Assembly (NCBI GenBank): GCA_022779365.1
Contig: JALFSI010000003.1
Coordinates: 1 to 47,704, forward strand
Length of the DNA stretch: 47,704 nucleotides
DNA from: CAG-170 sp022779365
GTDB lineage: Bacteria > Bacillota > Clostridia > Oscillospirales > Oscillospiraceae
Direction of reading: 5' to 3'
The position numbers were made by a program, and so were the translations under genes. The notes under the pieces were generated by a model that saw only the letters and a program-made list of their open reading frames with translations, did no database searches and was not told the DNA's origin. Of the stretch, positions 7,463 to 14,825 are shown in pieces; within the stretch, counting starts at the first letter, position 1, and the number at the start of each line of letters is the position of its first letter.

Positions 7463-7810
7463 GTTTTCTTTTCCGCCGTATTTGCAGCTCGCGCCCCGGC
7501 GATGGGGAGCAGCGCGGACAGAGCTTGGCAGCTCTCACAGCCTGTGACTGGGGTCTTTACTGCTTTCAACCCCAGCGCATAGCAGCCTGTCTTACGTGCA
7601 GGCCGGACATTGTGTGTCCAAGCAGGTTGGGCGGCATGATGCAGCCTGCCAGGGCTGCCCACGGTGCGTTTCTCGCTCACCGGAAGCTCACTGCTTCCGG
7701 TGAGCGCGCCGTGCGCGTTTCCCAACCTGCGGTATGATCCGCGTTGCTGGTTATTCAGTTGTTTGGGATTTGAGTTCCCCACCTCCCTTTTTCCCCTAAA
7801 GAGCGCCAAA

Positions 7811-7847
7811 AGGAGCGCTGCGACCATTTCTCGGTCGCAGCGCTCCT
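7811..7847. repeat. 15-bp stem hairpin
   Basis: AGGAGCGCTGCGACC pairs perfectly with GGTCGCAGCGCTCCT around ATTTCTC. The minus strand continues with TTTT, so it may be a weak leftward terminator. Confidence 0.7.
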
Positions 7848-8036
7848 TCATTACGTTTCATGGTGCGCTTCGGAATATTTTGTTGTCGGCAGGATTTCCT
7901 GCTATGCTACACATGGTAGCACCAGAACAAACGTTTGTCAATGGCGCATTTGAGTAACTTTTTGATATTGGAACGAAACGGATAACGATTATTCTTCAAA
8001 TGGGGCACGGTCCAAGGAAGGTATTCCAATAGAAAG

Positions 8037-8059
8037 AAGGGGCGGCTTGGCCGCCCCTT
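8037..8059 (-). terminator. Terminator of the SLH gene fragment
   Basis: AAGGGGCGGC/GCCGCCCCTT stem with loop TTG, followed on the minus strand by CTTTCT. Confidence 0.65.
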
Positions 8060-8127
8060 CCGGGTCTTGCGATGTGACGTTCCGGCAAACGGCGTATGCC
8101 GCAAGCGCAACGATGAATCATCACGAT

Positions 8128-8797
8128 TTACTTTTTCATCAGCTCGCAGAAGCGCATGAGGATCGTGGCGGCCTCGGCGCGGGAGGCATTCGCCTGCGGG
8201 TGCAGCTGGCCGTTCGAACCCTGAATCAGGCCTTGACCGACGGCCCACTGCATCGCGGAGACGGCCCACGCACTGATGTCGGAAGCGTCCGTAAACCGCG
8301 TCAGATTCTCAGAGAGCGTAACCGCTTCGAGGCCGTTCTTGACCGCATAGCGGAACAGCATTGCGACGAGCTGTTCGCGCGTGATCGCGCCGGTCATATT
8401 CGTGCCGTCGGAGATTTCGTACTCCATTGCCCAGCGCTGACCAGCGGCGTACCACGGCGTGCCAGCGGTGCTCTTGCCGTCCAGACGCGCCGGAACGGTC
8501 ACGATCATGCCGCGCGTGGTATCCGCATTCGGAGAGAACTTGTCCTCGCCCGTGCCGTTCATGAGACCCTTGTCGACCACATAGTTGACGGCAGAAGCGT
8601 ACCAAGCGTTGTCCGAAACGTCCACAAATCTGGTCTTACCGGCGTCGGGGTTGAACGGATTTTTCGCGGGTTCGCCCGCAGGAACGACCGGGATCGGCGT
8701 GTATTTGCCGCAGACCGGGCAGGTCGAGCCCGCGGTGTGCGCTTCGCCGCACGGAGTCTTGCAGACCTTGCAGATACCGAAATGGTAGCTGCTGCTT
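8128..8797 (-). pseudogene. 3' fragment of an SLH-domain surface protein gene
   Basis: The frame reads ...GICKVCKTPCGEAHTAG then CPVCGKYTPIP, a Cys-rich module, and then three SLH repeats (VDVSDNAWYASAVNYVVDKG; EQLVAMLFRYAVKNG; DASDISAWAVSAMQWAVGQG, RAEAATILMRFCELMKK). The stop is at 8128. The frame is closed by an in-frame TGA immediately upstream of ~8797, and the sequence beyond belongs to the ribosome site of an excisionase-like gene. The bulk of the surface protein is therefore missing. The first ATG-like start inside (8625) would give 165 residues without a signal peptide. This is most likely a remnant cut by element insertion or rearrangement. Its GC content and codon use match the large SLH genes on either side. 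Confidence 0.75.
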
Positions 8798-8820
8798 TTT
8801 CATGCGGGAAAGGAGATTTT

Positions 8821-9021
8821 ATGAGCAGAGAACCGTTTGAAGCCATGCCCGATGTGATGGATGCAAAACAGCTTGCGGAAGCGTTGCAGATTTCCAAAGC
8901 CGGGGCATACAACCTTTTGAGCAGCCCGGATTTTCCAACCTTGCGGATCGGCGGGCGCAAATTGGTGATGAAAAATGAGCTGGTGGAGTGGCTGAAAAGC
9001 CGGACAAACAGAACACCATGA
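8821..9021 (+). CDS. Excisionase-like helix-turn-helix protein
   Basis: 66 residues from the ATG at 8821 (MSREPFEAMPDVMDAKQLAE), with AAGGAG upstream. The fold pattern DVMDAKQLAEALQISKAGAY..., FPTLRIGGRKLVMKNELVEWLKSR is that of the MerR/excisionase HTH family (HTH_17), small DNA-binding proteins that direct recombinase excision or regulate mobile genes. It begins right at the breakpoint of the SLH fragment, consistent with the left part of an inserted element. Confidence 0.8.
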   Translation: MSREPFEAMPDVMDAKQLAEALQISKAGAYNLLSSPDFPTLRIGGRKLVMKNELVEWLKSRTNRTP

Positions 9022-9027
9022 AAACAC

Positions 9028-9146
9028 AGTCAAGAGCTGGAAAAGCAGCAAATCAGCCGATAGAACGAGGCAAAATGTACTCCGCGTCGTTTGGGGTGTT
9101 TCCATCAAAAAATCGCAGCACTTTTCCAATTCAAGAGCTGGGAAAA
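9028..9146. repeat. Pair of TCAAGAGCTGG repeats
   Basis: TCAAGAGCTGGAAAA (near 9030) recurs as TCAAGAGCTGGGAAAAA (near 9131), about 100 bp apart, between the excisionase and the next small gene. Possible protein-binding direct repeats. Confidence 0.45.
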
Positions 9147-9169
9147 ATCTATGAAAATCAGGAGGTTTT

Positions 9170-9415
9170 ATGAGAACAGGGCTTACCAAGAAGCAAAAGA
9201 CAACCGTGATTTATTTTGACGAGCATAGCCGCATTATTGAGGAGCAGACCCACAACACCGACCTCAAAAAGCGGCTGACAGCATTTGCGGCAAAGCACCC
9301 GCAATGCTGCCGCCAGACCGACGATGATGAGCAAGGCGGGCTGACCTTTGAGATTGAGAAGGGGCGGTTAAGTTTTCGGCTGACTGCGCCGTATAGCGAG
9401 GAACGGCGCAGGTAA
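9170..9415 (+). CDS. Small conserved mobile-element protein, function unknown
   Basis: 81 residues, with CAGGAGG at ideal spacing before the ATG at 9170. The sequence MRTGLTKKQKTTVIYFDEHS...TDLKKRLTAFAAKHPQCCRQTDDDEQGG...FEIEKGRLSFRLTAPYSEERRR is compact, charged and Cys-poor, with a predicted beta-alpha-beta layout. I recognise the pattern as a hypothetical protein common in clostridial integrative elements but know of no function. It follows the excisionase-like gene in the same direction. Confidence 0.7.
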   Translation: MRTGLTKKQKTTVIYFDEHSRIIEEQTHNTDLKKRLTAFAAKHPQCCRQTDDDEQGGLTFEIEKGRLSFRLTAPYSEERRR

Positions 9416-9615
9416 AAGCGGCAGAGCAGCAATTAGCGGGCACCATGCACGAGAAGCCTTCCCTTATTATGCTGCTCAGCGCCAAGCAGGAAACGTCTCG
9501 ACTGCTCGGAGAGGATGCAGAAGAACGGCAGGTGCGACAACTCATTGCTCACAAAAGGCAGGAGCAGCATCGAAATTCAATCAGCAAACGAAAAAGAAGT
9601 GACCCTGAGCGGTAA
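9412..9615 (+). pseudogene. C-terminal fragment of an unidentified mobile-element protein
   Basis: After a TAG at 9394 this frame is open to TAA at 9615 and reads AEQQLAGTMHEKPSLIMLLS...RQVRQLIAHKRQEQHRNSIS then KRKRSDPER. It looks like the basic, helical C-terminus of a larger protein. The only ATG (9445) would give 56 residues without a clear ribosome site. It could be a small gene or a remnant. Confidence 0.35.
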
Positions 9616-9790
9616 TCATGTAAAAGGCGGTGGCTCTTACGAGTCGCCGTCTCTATACATGGGGCATGTCGTTGAGCGTTGTGCAGATCGTTCCACAGGA
9701 AGATTATTGCAGATATCATATGTCGTTCATGTTGTGTTAATTCCTGCTTTTTTCTTGTAATCAATCCATCCGTGCAATATGAATCAAAAT

Positions 9791-9836
9791 GGGTATCAGA
9801 GCGCAGCATTTGAATGCTTCGCTCTGATGCCCTTTT
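9791..9836. terminator. Hairpin terminator, possibly bidirectional
   Basis: GGGTATCAGAGCGCAGCATT pairs with AATGCTTCGCTCTGATGCCC (a few mismatches) around a short loop. TTTT follows on the plus strand and ATTTTG on the minus strand. Confidence 0.75.
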
Positions 9837-9957
9837 ACGATATAGTTTCTTTTACAGCGGCGACAACGATTACCGGAATTCCGTCGTCTCTTTCTGCAAC
9901 ACTGCACTCCTTTTGATTAGAGATTTTTTCTCCACACCCCTTGCAAAACAGAAAGAG
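9835..9957 (-). pseudogene. Possible C-terminal gene fragment with a CxxC
   Basis: The minus frame between an in-frame TGA and the TAA at 9835-9837 reads FCKGCGEKISNQKECSVAER then DDGIPVIVVAAVKETIS. The composition looks coding and ends at a terminator-like hairpin. No start is visible and it overlaps the TetR promoter region. Weak call. Confidence 0.28.
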
Positions 9958-9969
9958 TCATGATATAAC
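9941..9969 (+). promoter_or_regulatory. Promoter of the tetR-family gene
   Basis: TTGCAA at 9941-9946, 17-bp spacer, TATAAC at 9964-9969. Confidence 0.75.
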
Positions 9970-9995
9970 ATGACCAGAATAACCGAAATGGTCAT
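9970..9995. promoter_or_regulatory. Inverted repeat, likely TetR-family operator
   Basis: ATGACCA (9970-9976) and TGGTCAT (9989-9995) form a 7-bp inverted repeat with 12-bp spacing. It begins immediately downstream of the -10 box, where a repressor would block transcription. Autoregulation by the adjacent TetR-type protein is an inference. Confidence 0.65.
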
Positions 9996-10012
9996 TTGGA
10001 TGGTGAACGAGC

Positions 10013-10591
10013 TTGGCTTTTACCGACTATGAAACAGAACAGCTCCGCAAGGCGTTGCTGAAGGAAACGAGGCATTGCGCTGTCACGCTGGGGATGAAGA
10101 AAACCTCAGTGGATCAACTGACAAAGGCTGTCGGTATCGCAAAAGGCTCGTTTTATAAATTCTACGAATCCAAGGAGCTGGCCTTCTTCGCGGTTCTGGA
10201 AAGTATCCACTCCGAGCTTTACGGGGTGGCTGACCAGGCGTTGCACAGAAATGGCGGCCTGCCAACATCGGAGCGCGCGGCAGAGGCGGTTCTGGCCGTC
10301 TGTCGGAGGCTGTCTGATACTGGCGACATGGTTTTCATTGAACATGACGCCAAGTTGCTTTTACAGAGATTGCCGGATGACATCAAAAATGTCCATTACC
10401 ACGATGACGAGACGCACATCCGTCTGCTTTTGGAGAAATATGACCTTATGCCGAATCGCGGCATCTCTTTGGCTGCCGCCACGGTACGGGGACTGATCTT
10501 GACCGTCTCCCACAAGGAGCAGATTGGGGAACTGTACCCGCAGGTGCTGGAAACGCTGGTGTACGGCGCTTGCAGGGAGCTATTTGAATAA
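10013..10591 (+). CDS. TetR/AcrR-family transcriptional regulator
   Basis: 192 residues. The N-terminal HTH is canonical: VTLGMKKTSVDQLTKAVGIA then KGSFYKFYESKELAFFAVLE (about residues 25-65). The C-terminal ligand domain is divergent, as usual. The start is TTG at 10013; an in-frame TGA at 10004 excludes a longer form, and no ATG precedes the HTH. It sits behind a good promoter with an operator-like inverted repeat and upstream of the methyltransferase operon, in the same direction. It is the probable repressor of itself and of that operon, with an unknown inducer. A small terminator separates the two. Confidence 0.9.
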   Translation: MAFTDYETEQLRKALLKETRHCAVTLGMKKTSVDQLTKAVGIAKGSFYKFYESKELAFFAVLESIHSELYGVADQALHRNGGLPTSERAAEAVLAVCRRLSDTGDMVFIEHDAKLLLQRLPDDIKNVHYHDDETHIRLLLEKYDLMPNRGISLAAATVRGLILTVSHKEQIGELYPQVLETLVYGACRELFE

Positions 10592-10599
10592 GCCGAAAG

Positions 10600-10619
10600 G
10601 CCGCAGAAATGCGGCTTTT
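10600..10619 (+). terminator. Short terminator or attenuator after tetR
   Basis: GCCGCA-GAAA-TGCGGC-TTTT. The 6-bp stem is modest, so read-through into the methyltransferase genes is likely. Confidence 0.7.
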
Positions 10620-10630
10620 CCAAGACATGC

Positions 10631-10682
10631 CGGTTAGCCGTCTCTAACCGCGCAGCTGCGCACACCGATTAGATAAATCTAA
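10631..10682. promoter_or_regulatory. Three consecutive palindromes upstream of the methyltransferase operon
   Basis: CGGTTAG-CCGTCT-CTAACCG (10631-10650), the perfect palindrome GCGCAGCTGCGC (10650-10661) and TTAGAT-AA-ATCTAA (10669-10682) lie side by side just before the first methyltransferase. They may be operators or a folded leader. I see no consensus promoter among them. Confidence 0.6.
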
Positions 10683-10693
10683 CGCCAAAAGGA

Positions 10694-11317
10694 ATGAAAG
10701 AGATGCGAGAACAAAAGAATTTCTGGGACAAAAATGCCGGTCGGTACGACCGCTTTATGCGAAAGGATCGGGCGGCATATGAGGAGATGTATACGCTGAT
10801 CCGGCCGGTCGTGAAAGCCAAAACGGTGCTGGAGCTGGCGACCGGCACGGGACTGATTGCAAAGCACATTGTGAACGCGGCAGCGCGCATCGAGGCGACG
10901 GACGCCTCCGCGGAGATGATTGCCGAGGCCAAGCGGGATAACCGCTCTGCTAAGCTGCACTTTTCCGTGCAGGATATGTTCCGCCTGCCCTATGCGGATA
11001 AGTCCTTTGATGTGGTGATCGTGTCCAACGCACTGCATATCGTGCCGCAGCCGGAGAAAGCCCTTGCCGAGATTCGCCGGGTGCTGAAAGACGATGGCGT
11101 GTTGATTGCGCCGACCTTTACCCACGCAGGGAACTCGTTTACCGGCAAGGTCAGGGCATTTTTCATGAAGCTGGCAGGCTTCCCTCTTCACGGCAGGTGG
11201 ACGAGTGAGGAGTACCTGTGCTTCCTGCGGCGGAACGGCTGGACGGTGCGGAAAAGCGCTGTGCTGAAAGCCTCGTTCCCATTGACCTATGCCGAGTGTG
11301 AGAAAACGGAGGTGTGA
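10694..11317 (+). CDS. Class I SAM-dependent methyltransferase (UbiE-like), operon gene 1
   Basis: 207 residues. Motif I is VLELATGTG (45-53), the acidic residue after strand 2 is Asp70 (EATDASAEMI), and motifs II/III read DKSFDVVIVSNALH and EIRRVLKDDGVLIAP. This is a complete Rossmann methyltransferase of the Methyltransf_11/UbiE type; the acceptor is unknown. The start is either the ATG at 10694 or the ATG three codons on (10703), which has slightly better spacing from AAAGGA. It ends one base before the start of the second methyltransferase, so the two are translated together. Confidence 0.9.
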   Translation: MKEMREQKNFWDKNAGRYDRFMRKDRAAYEEMYTLIRPVVKAKTVLELATGTGLIAKHIVNAAARIEATDASAEMIAEAKRDNRSAKLHFSVQDMFRLPYADKSFDVVIVSNALHIVPQPEKALAEIRRVLKDDGVLIAPTFTHAGNSFTGKVRAFFMKLAGFPLHGRWTSEEYLCFLRRNGWTVRKSAVLKASFPLTYAECEKTEV

Positions 11318-11318
11318 T

Positions 11319-11924
11319 ATGTCATTCTTTGAAAATACCCGCAAGCCCGTAGGCTTTGGCGGGAAAATTATGGTCGCCATGATGAATGTCGGGCACAGCG
11401 CCGTGGCCCGGTGGGGGCTTCAATTTCTGAATGCTGCGCCGGACGCCAAGGTGCTGGACTGCGGCTGCGGCGGCGGGGCGAACATGAAAAGACTGCTGAA
11501 AAAATACCCGCAGGGCATCGTCAAGGGCATCGACTATTCGCCCGTCAGCGTGGAAAAGGCTCGAAGGCTCAACCAAGCTGCAATTCAGGAGGGGCGCTGC
11601 GTGGTGTGGCAGGGCAGCGTGGAGCGTATCATCTTTGCAAAGGACTGGTTCGATGCGGTCACGGCCTTTGAGACTGTCTATTTCTGGCCTGATCTGCCCC
11701 AATGCTTCCGGGAGGTTTATCGAGTGCTGAAGCCCGGCGGGACATTTCTCATCTGCAACGAAAGCAATGGCGACACGGACAAGGACGAAAAGTGGACGGA
11801 GATCATCGGCGGCATGACCATCTACAAGGGCGCCGAGCTGAAGACGTATCTGGAGCAGGCGGGCTTTCACGATGTGCAGATACACAAAAAGAAAAGCTGG
11901 CTCTGCATTACGGCGTGGAAATGA
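11319..11924 (+). CDS. Class I SAM-dependent methyltransferase, operon gene 2
   Basis: 201 residues from the ATG at 11319 (MSFFENTRKPVGFGGKIMVA), with CGGAGG just upstream inside the end of the previous gene. Motif I is VLDCGCGGG (45-53), followed by GIDYSPVSVEKAR, then WFDAVTAFETVYFWPDL and EVYRVLKPGGTFLICNE. The C-terminus AELKTYLEQAGFHDVQIHKK is the usual end of this fold. The N-terminal GGKIMVAMMNVGHSAVARWG is an amphipathic cap as seen in small-molecule methyltransferases. The substrate is unknown. The next gene starts 12 bases after its stop. Confidence 0.9.
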   Translation: MSFFENTRKPVGFGGKIMVAMMNVGHSAVARWGLQFLNAAPDAKVLDCGCGGGANMKRLLKKYPQGIVKGIDYSPVSVEKARRLNQAAIQEGRCVVWQGSVERIIFAKDWFDAVTAFETVYFWPDLPQCFREVYRVLKPGGTFLICNESNGDTDKDEKWTEIIGGMTIYKGAELKTYLEQAGFHDVQIHKKKSWLCITAWK

Positions 11925-11936
11925 GGGGGCTAAATC

Positions 11937-12842
11937 ATGAGTATCTTTGCATCTATCTTACGCAGCGTATACAAGCTCTCCGGCGCGAAAAAGGTGTTCG
12001 CCTTGCCGGAGGATGCACTGCGAAAGGAAATTGAAAAGCAGAACCGGCATCGCGGTTTTTTTACGCCCACCGACAGCAAGGCATATTATGAAACGATCGC
12101 GGTAAACGGCTTTCCCTGCCTGATCGTGCGAGAGCATCCGAAGCCGTCCGAGCGCGCTATTCTTTATTTTTTCGGCGGCGGTATGGTGATCGGCCCGGAC
12201 AAAGGCGACCTGCCTGTGATGCGCAAGCTCTGCCGCGAGACCGGCTGTGATGTGTGGTTTCCGTTTTACCCGCTCTGCATGGAACACTGCATTACTGAAA
12301 CCTACGCGATGGTGTACGAATGTTATCGAAAAATGATTACACTGTACGGCGGCGGAAATGTCAGTACTTGCGGCTTTTCCTCCGGCGGTGCGCTGGCTTT
12401 GGGGATCGCGGCGCACAACAACGCACAGCCCGAGCCGCTGCCGCAGCCACGGCATATCGTCGCCGTATCTCCCGGCGAAGTGCCGTGGAACGATGCGGAA
12501 AAGGCGCGGATGCAGGCGCTCAATGAAAGGGATGTTTCCATCGACTATGCCTTTATGGTGACAGTGGAAAAAATCATGCGGCATGGCTGCGAGAATGTGC
12601 CGGACTATATGCTCTCCGGCTCCCGGGGAGATTTTACCGGCGTAGGCGATATTCACTTCTTCTATTCTGCCGACGAGGTGCTCTACGGTGCTTTGCCGGA
12701 CTTTGAGGAAGCCTGCAAACGGGCAAATGTTCCCTATACGGTGTCCGCCTGCCCGAAGATGGTGCATTGCTACTGTATGCTGCCGATCTTCAAGGAGGCA
12801 AAGGAGGACTTTGCGAAAATCGTGGACATTTTGAAAAAATGA
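11937..12842 (+). CDS. Alpha/beta hydrolase (HSL/acetyl-esterase-like), operon gene 3
   Basis: 301 residues, with GAGGGGG before the ATG at 11937. It has FFGGGMVIG (78-86), equivalent to the oxyanion HGGG loop but with Phe-Gly in place of His-Gly. The nucleophile elbow is GFSSG (146-150, Ser148), and His277 in KMVHCYCML is the likely catalytic base; an acidic residue of the triad lies before it. The layout is that of hormone-sensitive-lipase-type esterases acting on small acyl esters or amides. The N-terminus SIFASILRSVYKLSGAKKVF is mildly hydrophobic and may associate with membrane. Its place between methyltransferases suggests it de-acylates or hydrolyses the same small molecule (inference). 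Confidence 0.87.
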   Translation: MSIFASILRSVYKLSGAKKVFALPEDALRKEIEKQNRHRGFFTPTDSKAYYETIAVNGFPCLIVREHPKPSERAILYFFGGGMVIGPDKGDLPVMRKLCRETGCDVWFPFYPLCMEHCITETYAMVYECYRKMITLYGGGNVSTCGFSSGGALALGIAAHNNAQPEPLPQPRHIVAVSPGEVPWNDAEKARMQALNERDVSIDYAFMVTVEKIMRHGCENVPDYMLSGSRGDFTGVGDIHFFYSADEVLYGALPDFEEACKRANVPYTVSACPKMVHCYCMLPIFKEAKEDFAKIVDILKK

Positions 12843-12886
12843 GATCGGAAACGGTCGTGTGATGATTGAAACACGGAAGGAAGGCC

Positions 12887-13570
12887 ATGGAACGAAAAGA
12901 AGCCATTCGCGGTGCGTACCGCATGACGGGCGGAAACAGTTTTTATGACGGCATGATCACCTGCTCTACTCTGAGCGGGAAAGCGGTGTGCCGCTTGGTG
13001 TGGGCAATGAACAAGGCGGAAAACGACGCCTATCTGGAAAAGGCAATGTCCGGTATTCCGGAGCATTTCTCCGGCAAGCTGCTGGAAGTGCCGGTGGGAA
13101 CAGGGATTCTGACCATGCCGGTTTATCAGACTATGCCGGAGGCGGACATTACCTGTCTCGATTATTCGCCCGATATGATGAGGCAGGCACGGGAAAAGGC
13201 TGACCGCCTGCACCTACATAATGTAACCTTCCGGCAGGGCGATGTGGGGGCGCTTCCCTATGAAGATGATACCTTCGACATCGTTTTGTCCCTGAACGGC
13301 TTTCATGCTTTTCCGGACAAGGAAGCCGCCTATCGGGAGGTTTTCCGGGTTTTGAGACCCGGCGGGACATTCTGCGGCTGCTTTTATGTGAAGGGCGAGC
13401 ACAAGCGGACGGATTGGTTTGTCCGGCACGTTTATGAAAAGGCGGGTTTTTTTACGCCGCCCTATGAGACGGTTTCCAGTCTGAAAGCACGGCTGGAGCG
13501 TATGTACGCAGCCGTGACCCTCGGAAATGTGAAGAGTATGGCATGGTTTGTCTGCCGAAAAGCGGGTTAA
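12887..13570 (+). CDS. Class I SAM-dependent methyltransferase, operon gene 4
   Basis: 227 residues from the ATG at 12887 (MERKEAIRGAYRMTGGNSFY), with GGAAGGAAGG upstream; this site decides against an in-frame TTG at 12866. Motif I is LLEVPVGTG (65-73), with Pro-Val in place of the usual Gly-Cys. DYSPDMMRQAREK, DDTFDIVLSLNGFHAFPD and VFRVLRPGGTFCGCFYV follow. The last part (EKAGFFTPPYETVSSLKARL) resembles substrate-capping regions. It is the third methyltransferase of the operon and only distantly similar to the first two, so they probably act on different positions or intermediates. Confidence 0.88.
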   Translation: MERKEAIRGAYRMTGGNSFYDGMITCSTLSGKAVCRLVWAMNKAENDAYLEKAMSGIPEHFSGKLLEVPVGTGILTMPVYQTMPEADITCLDYSPDMMRQAREKADRLHLHNVTFRQGDVGALPYEDDTFDIVLSLNGFHAFPDKEAAYREVFRVLRPGGTFCGCFYVKGEHKRTDWFVRHVYEKAGFFTPPYETVSSLKARLERMYAAVTLGNVKSMAWFVCRKAG

Positions 13571-13621
13571 ATCTGAGATGGTCTCATGCACGCAAGAAAG
13601 AACAAGGAGGGAGGCAATCAG

Positions 13622-14323
13622 ATGAAGGACAACGAGCTTCTTTTCGACCGCAAATGCCATGTGCTGTATTCCCGGTCCTGCAAAAAAGAGATACGGGCAA
13701 AAATCGCCCTGCACTATTCGGAAGCGGAGCGGGAGACGATATGGGAACAGGTACAGCGGCAGTATGCGGACTTTCTCTCCGACTGGCGTACCGACTTGGG
13801 CGGCAAACGGAACTTCCACAACGGCGTAGGCGGCACCTACGACTGCATCGCCATTATGAGCTATTACACAGTCTGCAAAGCCGTCACATCCTTCCGCGAG
13901 ATCGAGGAGATGGAGGAAAACCTGATCCTGCCGATCTTCCGCAGGCTGCGCTTTGTGGACTGCAACAAGCCGCTTTGGAGGAAGCTGATATACAGAGCGT
14001 TTGTGCGGGCGAAAGGCGGCTGCGACAAATGGCACGATTACGAGATGACGGTTGCGCCTTATGAAACCGACAAGCCTATTTATTATGAATTTACATCGTG
14101 CCCGGCAGCGGAGTTTGCCATCCAGCACGGCCTTACCGACATCATGCCCGCCCTGTGCAATGTGGACTATGCGTCCATGGAGCTGCTCCACGCAAGGCTG
14201 TTGCAGACGACCACCTGTGTGGACGGCTGCCGATGCGACTATACCATCTGCGGTGACCAGGACCCGTATGTAAAAGAACATCCCGAATATCGGGATGAGG
14301 CGGGCTTCAGGAGGAATCGGTAA
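13622..14323 (+). CDS. L-2-amino-thiazoline-4-carboxylate hydrolase (ATC hydrolase) family protein
   Basis: 233 residues from the ATG at 13622, with AAGGAGGGAGG upstream. The C-terminal half has the family pattern: EFTSCPAAEFAIQHGLTDIM (157-176), PALCNVDYASMELLHARLLQ (176-195) and a Cys cluster TTTCVDGCRCDYTICGD (197-212). In Pseudomonas the named enzyme opens the thiazoline ring on the way to L-cysteine, but most members have no known substrate, so I use the family name only. The many conserved Cys suggest catalysis or metal binding. The stop TAA shares its last A with the ATG of the next gene (TAATG), implying coupled translation. Confidence 0.82.
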   Translation: MKDNELLFDRKCHVLYSRSCKKEIRAKIALHYSEAERETIWEQVQRQYADFLSDWRTDLGGKRNFHNGVGGTYDCIAIMSYYTVCKAVTSFREIEEMEENLILPIFRRLRFVDCNKPLWRKLIYRAFVRAKGGCDKWHDYEMTVAPYETDKPIYYEFTSCPAAEFAIQHGLTDIMPALCNVDYASMELLHARLLQTTTCVDGCRCDYTICGDQDPYVKEHPEYRDEAGFRRNR

Positions 14324-14814
14324 TGCTTTTACAGGTGATTTTGGAAGGCATCGGGCTGGGCGTTCTGCTCATTTTGGTTTGCGCCATCGGTATCCGCAAG
14401 GGCGCGGTGGGCATGGTGCATCTTTACAGCCAGGAGGTGCAGGAGCGGTGCGTAACGCTGGGGCTTACAACACACGCGAAAATCAAGCGAAATGCTTTGA
14501 TTTTCAAAGCTGTCTGCGTCCCCGGATACATCGCCTATGTGCTGGCGTGCGTCTATGCGGTGAACGGTGCGCGGGGTTTTCTTGCGGGCTTCTGGCAGCT
14601 GCTGGTCATCCTTTCGGTCATGAATCTGATCGACCGCTTTCTGATTGACGGCTACTGGGTCGGTCACACAAACGCATGGACGATCCCCGGCACGGAGGAC
14701 TTAAAGCCTTATATTACCGCCAAGGACACGGCGAAAAAGTGGCTGTTCGGCACAGTTGGTATGGCGGTCATTTCGGCAGCACTGGCGGGAATTATGGTGG
14801 CATTTTTTCACTGA
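14323..14814 (+). CDS. Integral membrane protein of unknown function, operon gene 6
   Basis: 163 residues with four likely membrane segments: ~3-24 (VILEGIGLGVLLILVCAIGI), ~58-80, ~84-104 (FLAGFWQLLVILSVMNLIDR) and ~143-162 (WLFGTVGMAVISAALAGIMV). The cytoplasmic or loop parts include WVGHTNAWTIPGTEDLKPYI, which is the most distinctive piece. I do not recognise a family. It starts inside the stop codon of the ATC-hydrolase-family gene and ends 11 bases before the next methyltransferase. It may export or anchor the product of the neighbouring enzymes (speculative). Confidence 0.8.
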   Translation: MLLQVILEGIGLGVLLILVCAIGIRKGAVGMVHLYSQEVQERCVTLGLTTHAKIKRNALIFKAVCVPGYIAYVLACVYAVNGARGFLAGFWQLLVILSVMNLIDRFLIDGYWVGHTNAWTIPGTEDLKPYITAKDTAKKWLFGTVGMAVISAALAGIMVAFFH

Positions 14815-14825
14815 GGGAGGTACTT

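Larger units (their letters stand above)
7052..8035. other. About 1 kb non-coding, palindrome- and iteron-rich DNA
   Basis: No supported gene. It holds a 20-bp perfect palindrome (7237-7256), an 11-bp stem hairpin GCTTTTCTTGC/GCAAGAAAAGC (7266-7290), two pairs of TAGTCGCTA (7387-7460), CTGGGGT/ACCCCAG (7551-7578), a 12-bp stem GCTCACCGGAAG/CTTCCGGTGAGC (7675-7705) and a 15-bp stem (7811-7847). The density of structure in the middle of a mobile element suggests origin, transfer-origin, attachment or structured-RNA functions. Which one is not decidable by eye. Confidence 0.6.

Noticed and set aside
7360..7470. CRISPR-like array
   Set aside because: Only four 9-bp copies in two pairs with spacers of 3 and 32 bp; repeats and spacers are far too short and irregular, and no cas gene is near.
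8047..8820. Long plus-strand open frame upstream of the excisionase-like start
   Set aside because: It is antisense to the SLH fragment and has the low-complexity Arg/Ala composition of a shadow frame. The AAGGAG and ATG at 8821 define the real start.
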